This document shows positions 1 to 6,555 of a stretch of 24,688 bases of DNA, in pieces. The notes under the pieces were generated by a model. The model saw nothing but the letters and a program-made list of their open reading frames with translations, searched no databases and was not told the DNA's origin. Numbering within the stretch: position 1 is the first letter of the stretch; the number at the start of each line of letters is the position of its first letter. The stretch is from GCA-020344555 sp964548955. GTDB taxonomy: Bacteria; Planctomycetota; Phycisphaerae; UBA1845. The stretch lies in NCBI GenBank assembly GCA_964548955.1, contig CAZJTP010000045.1, forward strand, positions 1 to 24,688. Direction: 5' to 3'. The translations under genes were made by a program, and so were the position numbers.

Positions 1-1
1 G

Positions 2-79
2 TTGGAACCGGCTGAAGGCCTCGGCGCCCCCAAGTTCCCGCCGTCCTCGCGGTTCAACGTCTTTGACGGGCCCGAGTAG
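2..79 (+). CDS. possible C-terminal tail of an unidentified protein (5' end outside window)
   Basis: One frame is open from the window edge to a TAG at 77-79 and would give about 25 residues ending in RFNVFDGPE. The residues look protein-like and the next 400 bases hold no gene, so this may be the 3' end of a gene that begins upstream. A second frame is also open to base 89, so the assignment is weak. No family can be named from so few residues. Confidence 0.3.
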   Translation: MEPAEGLGAPKFPPSSRFNVFDGPE

Positions 80-356
80 CGCGCCCTAGTGCCTCCCCTG
101 CAAAGGAAGTACATTGAACTGGACCGGTTCGCAGGCCCCGCGCGCGTAAAGGCTTGACGCACAGATCCCGACAAGGCGTTCAACTGGGATCTCGTCGGCC
201 GTCGGCCGCACCATCTGATTCCAGCCAGTCAGCTACGCTGACACAGTTATGACACTGTAGTCCACGCCGAGCGGGACAACATCCAATCCGATCAGTTGCC
301 ACACAAGTCTGTCTAGAGCGTTTCCCGATATTGCGTGCCGTAGAATCCCCCTTTCA

Positions 357-377
357 TCCCCCCTTGCCAAGGGGGGA
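357..377. repeat. C-rich/G-rich hairpin repeat, 9-bp arms, 3-nt loop
   Basis: TCCCCCCTT (357-365) pairs perfectly with AAGGGGGGA (369-377) around the loop GCC. A related half-site, AATCCCCCTTT, lies just before it at 344-354. Hairpins built on CCCCCCTTGnCAAGGGGGG are common dispersed intergenic repeats in several bacterial phyla (recall, not checked). It lies about 115 bases beyond the stop of the leftward FHA/PP2C gene and might help define that transcript's 3' end, although no T tract follows on the minus strand. Confidence 0.6.
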
Positions 378-434
378 AGAGGAGATTGCACGGTCCACAG
401 AAACGTGATTTGCTCTCAGGATACGGCCCCCAAC

Positions 435-461
435 GCCCGCTCCCTCACGGTCGCGACTCTG
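435..461. repeat. candidate planctomycete-type dispersed repeat
   Basis: Read on the minus strand, this segment would translate to QSRDREGAG. I recall that string as a recurring fortuitous peptide in planctomycete annotations, produced by an intergenic repeat. Only one copy is in this window, so repetition cannot be shown from the sequence alone. The call rests on memory and is tentative. Confidence 0.3.
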
Positions 462-493
462 ATTGAGAGGGCAGCTTGTTATTCGATTCCGCT

Positions 494-2104
494 CTACCCG
501 TGTCCGACAACGAGGATGGTGGCGTCGTCGGTGGCTTGAGAAGCACCGATGTGTGTTGTCCAGGCCCGGTCGACGGCGCCGACGAACTCCGATGCCTTGC
601 CATAGGCACCGCAATCCAGCAGTGTTTTTTGCAGGCGTTCCAGGCCGAACGGACCGCTCCCGCCGGCCGCCTCCGTTAGACCGTCGGTATAGCAGACAAG
701 ACGAAACGCTTCGGGCAAATCGGTCTGGGCGGCTCCATAGACGTAGTTCGCATCGACCCCAAGCAGCAGTGACATCTGGTCTAGCGTCACCAGCCGCCCC
801 GGCCCCATCACAAGCAGCGGCGGCATCCCCCCCGCATTGATGTACGCCAACCGGCCCGCCGGCAGATCGATGCCGACAAAGAGGCAGGGCACAATCTGAC
901 GCGCGCCCGAAGATGCAATCAGACGATTGATCGCGTTGAACATCATCGACGGGTCCGTGATGACATCCTCTGAGACGGCCACCGCGGTCTCTGTGGCTAC
1001 GCGGATCGCGCTGGACTGGGTGATCCCAGTGATGCCATGCCCACCGCCGTCGATGACAACGACGCCACACCGCTGCTCGTCCAGGTGAACAACGGTTGCG
1101 AAATCACCACACCGGTAGCGGCCCGGGTAGCACTTCACCGCCGCGTCGAACGCCTCGCTCGATGCCACCGGACAGATCAGCGACGCCTGCACCCGCCGAA
1201 TCGTGGATATCCAGGTCGCCCCTTCGCGGCTCGCAAAACGACCGAGCTTTCGCGACGATTCCCCCAGCAGCGCGCCAACGTGAGCCCCGGCGGCTGCGCA
1301 ATACTGCAACGCAGCGATCGAAAAGGGTTTCTTCCCTGAAAGGCGATCGACGTAGAGTACTCCGATCACGTCACCCCCGTGCGTCAGCGGGGCAATCAGA
1401 CCCATGGGTGCGTAACCCAACTTCGCCTTGATCTTTGCCGCCGTCGTCGGGTAGCGGCCGGCCACACGTTGCAAAAGCGAGGCCGTCACAAACGACTCGC
1501 TCACTGGTGTCATCGATCCGCCGGTGGACTTTTTCAATGCACGATGAGCGAGGGGTCGCAGTTCCGTTTCTTCCTCGCCCCGAAGGGCAATCAGACCGCG
1601 CTCCGCCCCCAGATCCAAGACGATCTGTCCCAAGGCTGCATCGGCAATATCCTCCGCCCGCGCGGTGATCGGTTGATCGCTGACAAGCTGCGACAATTGC
1701 TCGATCTGCGACGTAGCGAGCGACAGCGGAGCCTTGATCTTGATCCATTCGCAATCGACCGGCTCATTTTTGTCCGGTGTGAGGAATTCAAGGTCGATAC
1801 CCTCGGGGCCGATCGTCTCGTCGACAAATTCCACGACGCGGTCACCGACGCGAATGATGGCACCCGATGTCAGCAGCGTCTCGATGATCAGCTCGCCGTT
1901 GACGTAGGTCCTGTTGCGGCTTCCCAGGTCGCAAGCCCGGTATCGTCCGTCACCCTCGAGATCGATGCGCAGATGCTCGCGCGATATCTTCTCCGATTCG
2001 AGCGACAGGTGACACGTCGACGCGCGACCAATGATGAAGTGCTCCGAGTCGAGCAGCTTCGTCTGAAGCTGCCCCGCATCATCCAGATAACGTAGAAAAG
2101 CCAT
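494..2104 (-). CDS. FHA-GAF-SpoIIE/PP2C family protein phosphatase
   Basis: This is a 536-residue protein with three modules in order. An FHA domain (about 1-95) has the phosphopeptide-binding signature GRAST, then SREHLRI, then GSRNRTYVNG. A GAF-like sensor domain spans about 135-285. A SpoIIE/PP2C-type Ser/Thr phosphatase domain spans about 315-536. The metal-binding acidic residues appear intact: D334 (GDF), D352 in DGGGHG, D474 in YTDGLTEA and the DD pair at 526-527 before ATILVV. No signal peptide or membrane segment is visible, so it should be cytoplasmic. In this architecture the FHA domain usually docks on a phosphothreonine protein and the GAF domain gates phosphatase activity, often against anti-sigma-factor antagonists; the substrate here is unknown. 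It is the last gene of a likely leftward operon, 76 nt after the hydrolase-like gene. The ATG at 2104 starts directly with the FHA strand. Confidence 0.9.
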   Translation of the reverse strand: MAFLRYLDDAGQLQTKLLDSEHFIIGRASTCHLSLESEKISREHLRIDLEGDGRYRACDLGSRNRTYVNGELIIETLLTSGAIIRVGDRVVEFVDETIGPEGIDLEFLTPDKNEPVDCEWIKIKAPLSLATSQIEQLSQLVSDQPITARAEDIADAALGQIVLDLGAERGLIALRGEEETELRPLAHRALKKSTGGSMTPVSESFVTASLLQRVAGRYPTTAAKIKAKLGYAPMGLIAPLTHGGDVIGVLYVDRLSGKKPFSIAALQYCAAAGAHVGALLGESSRKLGRFASREGATWISTIRRVQASLICPVASSEAFDAAVKCYPGRYRCGDFATVVHLDEQRCGVVVIDGGGHGITGITQSSAIRVATETAVAVSEDVITDPSMMFNAINRLIASSGARQIVPCLFVGIDLPAGRLAYINAGGMPPLLVMGPGRLVTLDQMSLLLGVDANYVYGAAQTDLPEAFRLVCYTDGLTEAAGGSGPFGLERLQKTLLDCGAYGKASEFVGAVDRAWTTHIGASQATDDATILVVGHG

Positions 2105-2180
2105 GCCTGAGCACTATAGCCGACGGCACTTACTTGGCAAGCATCGCAAGCACCGGTCCGGGTGCGGTGCGACCGGATGA

Positions 2181-3548
2181 CTACGGCGGCGCTGCGTCGG
2201 CCTTGATCGAAAAGGAGAGTCGTGCAACGGTCAGCCGCTGGAACTCCCAGCCCTCATAAGCAGTCTCCAGAAGTGTCCGTATACTGGGGCGGACGCGACG
2301 GCTGTATCGCCTTTTGCCGTTGCATCGAACGGTGATCGGCTTCTCCATATCCACCGAACCATACGGAAGGAGAACATCGATTCGCGCGCAGCTCTTTGTT
2401 TCGATCTTTATCGTCTGATCCTCTATCCACCCGCCGAGATAGGCCAGCTTGTCTCGAATGACATCGCTGATGAACCGGTCGCGATCGACGAGCGGCGATG
2501 TGAGGATGGAAAGCTGCTCAGCGCTCCACACGTCGCCCGCGAACCTCGCTTGTCTCACCCAACCGGCGTCGCCCTGGCCCGGGAAGCGGAACCACCGCGA
2601 TACGCAAGACCCAGGCGGGGCGCGGTGACGGCGAAGCATCACGGCTGCTTGATCCGGAGGCGGTTTCAACCCTCCCGGCGCCGCACGGGGGACTTCAAAC
2701 CCCACAATTGGGAGCCCTGCCCGCTCCGCCAGCGCTACAATCGCCCGGTTGTGCGCAGCGACCAACGCTTGCCGGGTCGTCGCCCCCGGAGCATCGGGCG
2801 CAGTCCACACTGCAAGCAAAGGAACATGCCGGAGGTTTCCGAGCAGAAAAGGGTAAACCTGCTCAGGATACGGAACGTACGGGTAGGATGACAGAGTTAT
2901 GACACCGGCAAATAGATCGCCGTGGGCAATGGCTGCCATCCATGCAGCCTCACCACCCTCCCCTGCCCCGAACAAAAACACGCGATCCGTATCGACGTGA
3001 ATCCGTCGTCGGATCTCCAGTACAAGCCGGTGCAGGTCCGCCGCACCCTTGGCCGGCTGATGAAATGCACCACCCAATGACCGCCCGGGGCCGATCAGGA
3101 CGAACCCGTCGATCGTGTCACCCAACGCCTCTCGCGCAAGCGCAAACGTTTGCACTGGTGACATGCCGTGGTCAGACATGCAGAGAATCATTGAATGCCT
3201 GGTGGCTGGGTCGTAGCCGACGGGCAGTTGATAGGCAACTTCGACCCTATCTCGAGCAGCCGGCCCGAACGCAAAAGTTCCGTGCGCAGACGGTAGTGCA
3301 GACCAGAGCTGGACATTCGTCACCGTCTCGGCCACAGCTTCGATCGAACCATTCGCCGCATCTTCGATGACCGGTATGAGCGCCGCGCGCTCTTCGGGAT
3401 CATCCGCGCGAAAGAAAGAATGGATCAGTTCCGTCAGAGTCGACGATGACTGCAGGTTGGCACCGGCTGCGGAGACGTCATCCTGATGAGCACTTGCGCC
3501 AACCAGGCAAAGCAACACAACCAGAACAGCGATGTTCCATCGGCTCAT
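2181..3548 (-). CDS. secreted alpha/beta-hydrolase-like protein, nucleophile Ser replaced by Gly
   Basis: This is a 455-residue protein with a clear signal peptide (hydrophobic run at about 6-20, cleavage probably near ASA-HQ). The central part resembles planctomycete esterase/phospholipase-like alpha/beta hydrolases: a strand (QLPVGYDP, about 107-114), a strand before DHG near 126, and the nucleophile-elbow region FLFGAGEGGEAAW at 191-203. In active relatives this elbow reads G-x-S-x-G-G; here it is G194-A-G196-E-G-G, so the serine position is glycine. The protein is therefore probably a binding or structural pseudo-hydrolase, or uses other chemistry. The region after about 350 has no recognised domain. 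It lies 12 nt after the upstream small exported protein and 76 nt before the FHA/PP2C gene, consistent with one operon. The fold is moderately certain; the function is unknown. Confidence 0.75.
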   Translation of the reverse strand: MSRWNIAVLVVLLCLVGASAHQDDVSAAGANLQSSSTLTELIHSFFRADDPEERAALIPVIEDAANGSIEAVAETVTNVQLWSALPSAHGTFAFGPAARDRVEVAYQLPVGYDPATRHSMILCMSDHGMSPVQTFALAREALGDTIDGFVLIGPGRSLGGAFHQPAKGAADLHRLVLEIRRRIHVDTDRVFLFGAGEGGEAAWMAAIAHGDLFAGVITLSSYPYVPYPEQVYPFLLGNLRHVPLLAVWTAPDAPGATTRQALVAAHNRAIVALAERAGLPIVGFEVPRAAPGGLKPPPDQAAVMLRRHRAPPGSCVSRWFRFPGQGDAGWVRQARFAGDVWSAEQLSILTSPLVDRDRFISDVIRDKLAYLGGWIEDQTIKIETKSCARIDVLLPYGSVDMEKPITVRCNGKRRYSRRVRPSIRTLLETAYEGWEFQRLTVARLSFSIKADAAPP

Positions 3549-3560
3549 GATTCGACATCC

Positions 3561-4115
3561 TTAGCGGCCGATGATCAGGGATGTCGTAAAGTCAATCCCG
3601 TCACCTGAGAACTCGAACGTAACCACCGAGCCGCATAAGGCTAAAGGACCTTCTTGTACCCAACGTGGAACGCCGATGCCGCGCGGTTCGCCGCTTTCGT
3701 CGTCGACGAAGCTGCCGCCAGGTGTGCCGATCGTCAGGTTGGCCGTGCAGGAAAACTCAATCACGTCTTCTTGCCACGGTCGAATGATCCCAGTGCCGGC
3801 GATGCCGATGCTCGTGGTCACCAGGTATTCCTCAGCGAACAGATCCTCCGGCAGGCTTTCAAGAGGCTCCTGGCTGGCGTGGAACTCCACGTTGACCGCT
3901 TCGTCTGCGGTGAGGTTTCTGAAGCGAATCGTAACGACCTCCAACGTCGTGTCGTCACCCTCACCGGACGGCGTGATGTCAGTGGGCGACGTCGCGTCGT
4001 CGGGCCACGCCAGAACGTCGGCGAGATCGACCGCGCAACCCAAGCCCCACGGGCAACCGACCGCTATCCCGGTGGCGAGGACACAACGCAGGAACCGCTG
4101 TTTGGCTGTCATCAT
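3561..4115 (-). CDS. small exported hypothetical protein, possible lipoprotein
   Basis: This is a 184-residue protein of no recognised family. The N-terminus has basic residues (K5, R7, R10) followed by a hydrophobic stretch to about residue 26 and C27 in a GLGC context. The last residues before the Cys suit a lipobox, but the usual Leu at -3 is Gly, so lipidation is uncertain; ordinary signal-peptide cleavage is the alternative. The mature part is acidic (DD, EGDD, EED clusters), begins with a Ser/Thr/Pro/Asp-rich linker (about 38-56) and then looks beta-rich, with three further cysteines (about 123, 161 and the anchor). It is the first gene of the leftward three-gene set, 12 nt before the pseudo-hydrolase, suggesting the two act in the same envelope compartment. 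Confidence 0.7.
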   Translation of the reverse strand: MMTAKQRFLRCVLATGIAVGCPWGLGCAVDLADVLAWPDDATSPTDITPSGEGDDTTLEVVTIRFRNLTADEAVNVEFHASQEPLESLPEDLFAEEYLVTTSIGIAGTGIIRPWQEDVIEFSCTANLTIGTPGGSFVDDESGEPRGIGVPRWVQEGPLALCGSVVTFEFSGDGIDFTTSLIIGR

Positions 4116-4521
4116 TCGTCAGGCTCCGTCAGATTGACATCTGCGACTGCCACTGTATCTGGTCAGGATGCTTAGCACCTTTTCTGGTTCACGGCACGTG
4201 AATCGTAACCCTGATGGAGCGTGTGCGCCCAAAAGGAGTGGCCAGTAGTCCGATAATGTTGTACATTTACCATACCTAAGCACCCAGTCTCGCAATTTCC
4301 ACCACTATCTGAGCCGCAGACTTTAAGCCTGCTCAGACTCTCGAGAGTTGTGGGCGTGCCCGGGTAGATCAAACTCCGCGCAGGCTAAAGCACGCTAATG
4401 CGAAAATCATGTCTCGCACGAATGGGCCAAGAAAGGATTCTCGGCCCAGCGAGTCCGGGCCAGCGAGCTTGGATCACGATCATTGTCGCACTATTTACGA
4501 AACGCGATACTAGTGATTTGA
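4116..4521. other. divergent intergenic region with structured DNA, no gene seen
   Basis: This separates the leftward exported-protein operon from the rightward nusA cluster. No convincing protein is encoded. A 6-bp inverted repeat TTCACG-gca-CGTGAA (4188-4202) lies 73 bases upstream of the leftward gene and could be an operator. A bulged stem at 4321-4390 is listed separately. I could not identify a convincing promoter for the leftward operon. Confidence 0.5.
4321..4390. other. candidate structured element: bulged outer stem enclosing a 12-nt palindrome
   Basis: CTTTAAGCCTGC (4321-4332) can pair with GCAGGCTAAAG (4380-4390), leaving one bulged A. The enclosed 47 nt contain the perfect 12-nt palindrome ACTCTCGAGAGT (4337-4348) and a GC-rich segment. 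It could be a folded RNA on either strand or a protein-binding site. It lies upstream of the consensus promoter at 4522, so it would not be part of the nusA transcript that starts there. Confidence 0.4.
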
Positions 4522-4549
4522 TTGACACCGATCAAGCAGTACCTATAAT
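4522..4549 (+). promoter_or_regulatory. consensus sigma-70-type promoter for the nusA cluster
   Basis: The -35 hexamer TTGACA (4522-4527) and -10 hexamer TATAAT (4544-4549) both match the housekeeping consensus exactly, separated by 16 bp. Transcription should start near 4556. The next gene on this strand is nusA, about 480 nt away, so the promoter drives either a long nusA leader or a separate non-coding transcript ending at the terminator at 4863-4895. Confidence 0.8.
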
Positions 4550-4555
4550 TCTGCC

Positions 4556-5038
4556 AAGATTGCGTCGATATGCGGCATAAGCGACCCGTGAGGTCGTGAA
4601 GGGTAAGTGTGCGAAGTAAACGGCCTTGCCGCTTCTTGTACCACGAAGCGATGATGGTGAAGGTTGCGGCACGAACGTCGGTGATGGAGGTGCTTGAAGC
4701 TTCCGCCACCACGGTGGACCGTAACGTGGAGACGTAGCCGTGCAACGAGCTGGTGGATGTCGGCACGGGTACAAGATTCGATTGGGGCGGACTCGTCCCA
4801 GCGATTGGAGTGGCGCAATGCGCTAAGTTACCGACTCCATCTTGCCGCTTTGCAGTGTCTTCGCGTGGGATTGCGGTGTGCGCCCACGTTTTTTTGTTGC
4901 ATGGGTTGTTGGGTGGTGATCCACCTTCGATTGTCGCAGAGCAGGGCGGAATGCGTCACGCGCGACGCATTCACGCGGAATGACGTTCGTTCCGTGTGGT
5001 GCCAAGGGAAAGAACGAAAGGGAATCCGCCGGTGTACG
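4556..5038 (+). ncRNA. long nusA leader or separate non-coding RNA, family unknown
   Basis: This is the stretch between the consensus promoter and the nusA start. It has stops in the plus-strand frames and no protein that looks real. It contains many short self-complementary segments, for example CGACC/GGTCG near 4583 and GCGCA/TGCGC near 4817. An intrinsic terminator follows at 4863-4895. Two more hairpins lie between that terminator and nusA: GGTGG-TGAT-CCACC (4912-4925) and AATGCGTC-ACGCGC-GACGCATT (4950-4971). I looked for conserved landmarks of tmRNA, RNase P RNA, 6S RNA and SRP RNA and did not find them. It may be an attenuating leader or an unclassified RNA of about 340 nt. Confidence 0.45.
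4863..4895 (+). terminator. intrinsic terminator upstream of nusA
   Basis: CGTGGG (4864-4869) pairs with CCCACG (4883-4888) around a 13-nt loop, extendable by a G-U pair, and is followed directly by seven Ts (4889-4895). It lies 143 nt before the nusA start, inside the leader of the consensus promoter, which suits an attenuator or the 3' end of a separate RNA. Confidence 0.7.
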
Positions 5039-6475
5039 ATGAGCACTGACTTAATCCGATTCATTGATTCGATAAGTCGCGACAAGAACATCGACCGGGA
5101 GAGCGTCTTTGCGGACCTTGAGACGGCAATGGTCTCGGCGCTGCGCAAAGCGTATGAGGAGGCCGAGGACGCCGTCGTTCAGATCGATCGCGACAGCGGT
5201 GCGATCCACGCAAGCGTTGACGGCAACCCCATCGATATGAAAACCCTTGGCCGGATCGCTGCGCAAACGGCCAAGCAGGTAATGATGCAGAAAATTCGCG
5301 AGGACGAACGGAGCGCGATTTTCGAAGAATACTCGGAGCGTGTCGGGACGGTCGTCACGGGAACGGTCACTCGCTACGAGGGTGGCGCGCTGGTCGTCAA
5401 CCTGGGCCGCGGCGAGGGGTACCTACCGCGCAGCGAACAGATTCCGGGGGATATGCACCACCCGGGCGAGCGAATTCGGGGAATGATTCTCGACGTTCGG
5501 GAGGAACAAAGCCAGGTACGAATTGTCCTTACGCAGACTCACCCTGACTACATCCGAAAGCTGTTCGAGTTGGAGGTACCGGAGGTCGGTGAGCGGATAA
5601 TCGAGATCCGGGCGCTCGCGCGGGAGGCCGGGTACCGGACCAAGATCGCGGTGTCATCGATTGACATGAAGGTGGACGCCATCGGGGCGTGCGTGGGCGT
5701 TCGCGGCAGCCGCATTCGCAACATCGTCGATGAGCTTGGCGGCGAGAAGATCGACATCGTCCGCTGGAACGAATCCTCACAGGTGATGATCTCCAACGCG
5801 TTGAAACCGGCAGAGATCAAGGAGGTTTTCCTGTGCTTCGAGCTTGGTCGTGCCACCGTCATCGTCGATGAAGACCAGTTGTCACTGGCAATCGGCAAGC
5901 GCGGCCAGAACGTCCGCCTCGCCGCGCGGCTGACGGGGTGGGATATCGACATTCAAACGCCGGCGGAACAGAACAAGGCCGTCGATGACATAGAGGCGGC
6001 GTTGAAAGACGTTGAGGGTGTCGAAGACGTCCTGCTCGATAAGCTGCTTGCAATGGGCATTATTTCGCTCGCAGATATTGCGGAGGTTGGCGCAGAACCG
6101 CTCGTGAAGGAACTTGAACTCGACGAAACTCTCGCGGCAAAGATCATTGACATTGCGGGTGTGGAGGCGAAACGGATCGCCGTGGAGGCGGAAGCCGCCG
6201 GAAAGGCCGCTGAGGAAGCTGCGAAGGCTGCGGTAATAGCCCAAGACGCCGATATCGGCGAGATGGATGCGGACGGCATGGATGCAACCGGCAAACAGGA
6301 TGAGGTAGAAGAAACGGAAGCGATCCGCGCCACGTCCGACGAGGCCGACGAGGAAGATCAGGTTGTGTCGACAGCGACGACGAACGAAGGAGCAGAGCTG
6401 ACGGTCACGCAAGAACCGCTCGCAGACGTACCGGGGATCCAACCCGGTGCAGTGGAGTCCGCCGAGCCTACGTGA
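5039..6475 (+). CDS. nusA: transcription termination/antitermination factor NusA
   Basis: NusA binds RNA polymerase and nascent RNA and modulates pausing, intrinsic termination and antitermination. This copy has 478 residues: an N-terminal RNAP-binding domain (about 1-98), an S1 domain (about 100-165), KH1 (about 195-245, with VGVRGSRIRNIV) and KH2 (about 265-310, with AIGKRGQNVRLAA). A helix-hairpin-like segment (about 318-375) and an Ala/Glu/Asp-rich acidic tail to the end follow. The N-terminal domain is short: only about 16 residues separate the VQIDRDSG strand from the GRIAAQTAKQ helix, about 35 fewer than in E. coli as I recall it. The frame is open upstream to 4694, but that extension is Arg/Cys/Trp-rich and unlike NusA, so the ATG at 5039 is chosen. 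No strong Shine-Dalgarno is visible. infB follows after 80 nt. Confidence 0.97.
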   Translation: MSTDLIRFIDSISRDKNIDRESVFADLETAMVSALRKAYEEAEDAVVQIDRDSGAIHASVDGNPIDMKTLGRIAAQTAKQVMMQKIREDERSAIFEEYSERVGTVVTGTVTRYEGGALVVNLGRGEGYLPRSEQIPGDMHHPGERIRGMILDVREEQSQVRIVLTQTHPDYIRKLFELEVPEVGERIIEIRALAREAGYRTKIAVSSIDMKVDAIGACVGVRGSRIRNIVDELGGEKIDIVRWNESSQVMISNALKPAEIKEVFLCFELGRATVIVDEDQLSLAIGKRGQNVRLAARLTGWDIDIQTPAEQNKAVDDIEAALKDVEGVEDVLLDKLLAMGIISLADIAEVGAEPLVKELELDETLAAKIIDIAGVEAKRIAVEAEAAGKAAEEAAKAAVIAQDADIGEMDADGMDATGKQDEVEETEAIRATSDEADEEDQVVSTATTNEGAELTVTQEPLADVPGIQPGAVESAEPT

Positions 6476-6544
6476 ATTAGAAGGGTGCTCTGGAAAGACG
6501 GCGGCAATCGACGACCGCGTGGAAATGTATGTGGATCGTTTGAC

Positions 6545-6548
6545 GGAG
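6545..6548 (+). promoter_or_regulatory. ribosome binding site fixing the TTG start of infB
   Basis: GGAG ends 7 nt before the TTG at 6556, good spacing for that codon. The first ATG, at 6568, would be 19 nt away. Confidence 0.65.
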
Positions 6549-6555
6549 ATCGACC

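Larger units (their letters stand above)
80..493. other. intergenic region with inverted repeats, no gene seen
   Basis: No credible coding sequence was found here. Visible structure includes a 7-bp inverted repeat AGATCCC/GGGATCT (163-169 and 186-192, 16-nt loop), a short ACAGT/ACTGT repeat near 245-260, a strong C/G hairpin at 357-377 and a candidate dispersed repeat at 435-461. The last two are listed separately. Neither inverted repeat is followed by a clear T tract, so no intrinsic terminator is called for the flanking genes. Confidence 0.5.

Noticed and set aside
354..1070. 238-residue minus-strand frame overlapping the FHA/PP2C gene
   Set aside because: It is an Arg-rich shadow of the PP2C domain in another frame; the overlapping gene has intact FHA, GAF and PP2C motifs.
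4398..4580. 60-residue plus-strand frame before the nusA leader
   Set aside because: It spans the perfect promoter, has no good ribosome binding site and resembles nothing; chance frame.
4491..4818. three overlapping minus-strand open frames in the nusA leader
   Set aside because: All are short, His/Ser/Arg-rich and mutually overlapping, and they cross the consensus promoter on the other strand. No family resemblance.
4556..4888. identification of the leader RNA as tmRNA, RNase P RNA, 6S RNA or SRP RNA
   Set aside because: None of the conserved landmarks of these RNAs could be found on reading the sequence, so no identity is claimed.
4694..5038. 115-residue N-terminal extension of NusA
   Set aside because: It is Arg/Cys/Trp-rich, resembles no NusA N-terminus, and overlaps the terminator hairpin; the family start is the ATG at 5039.
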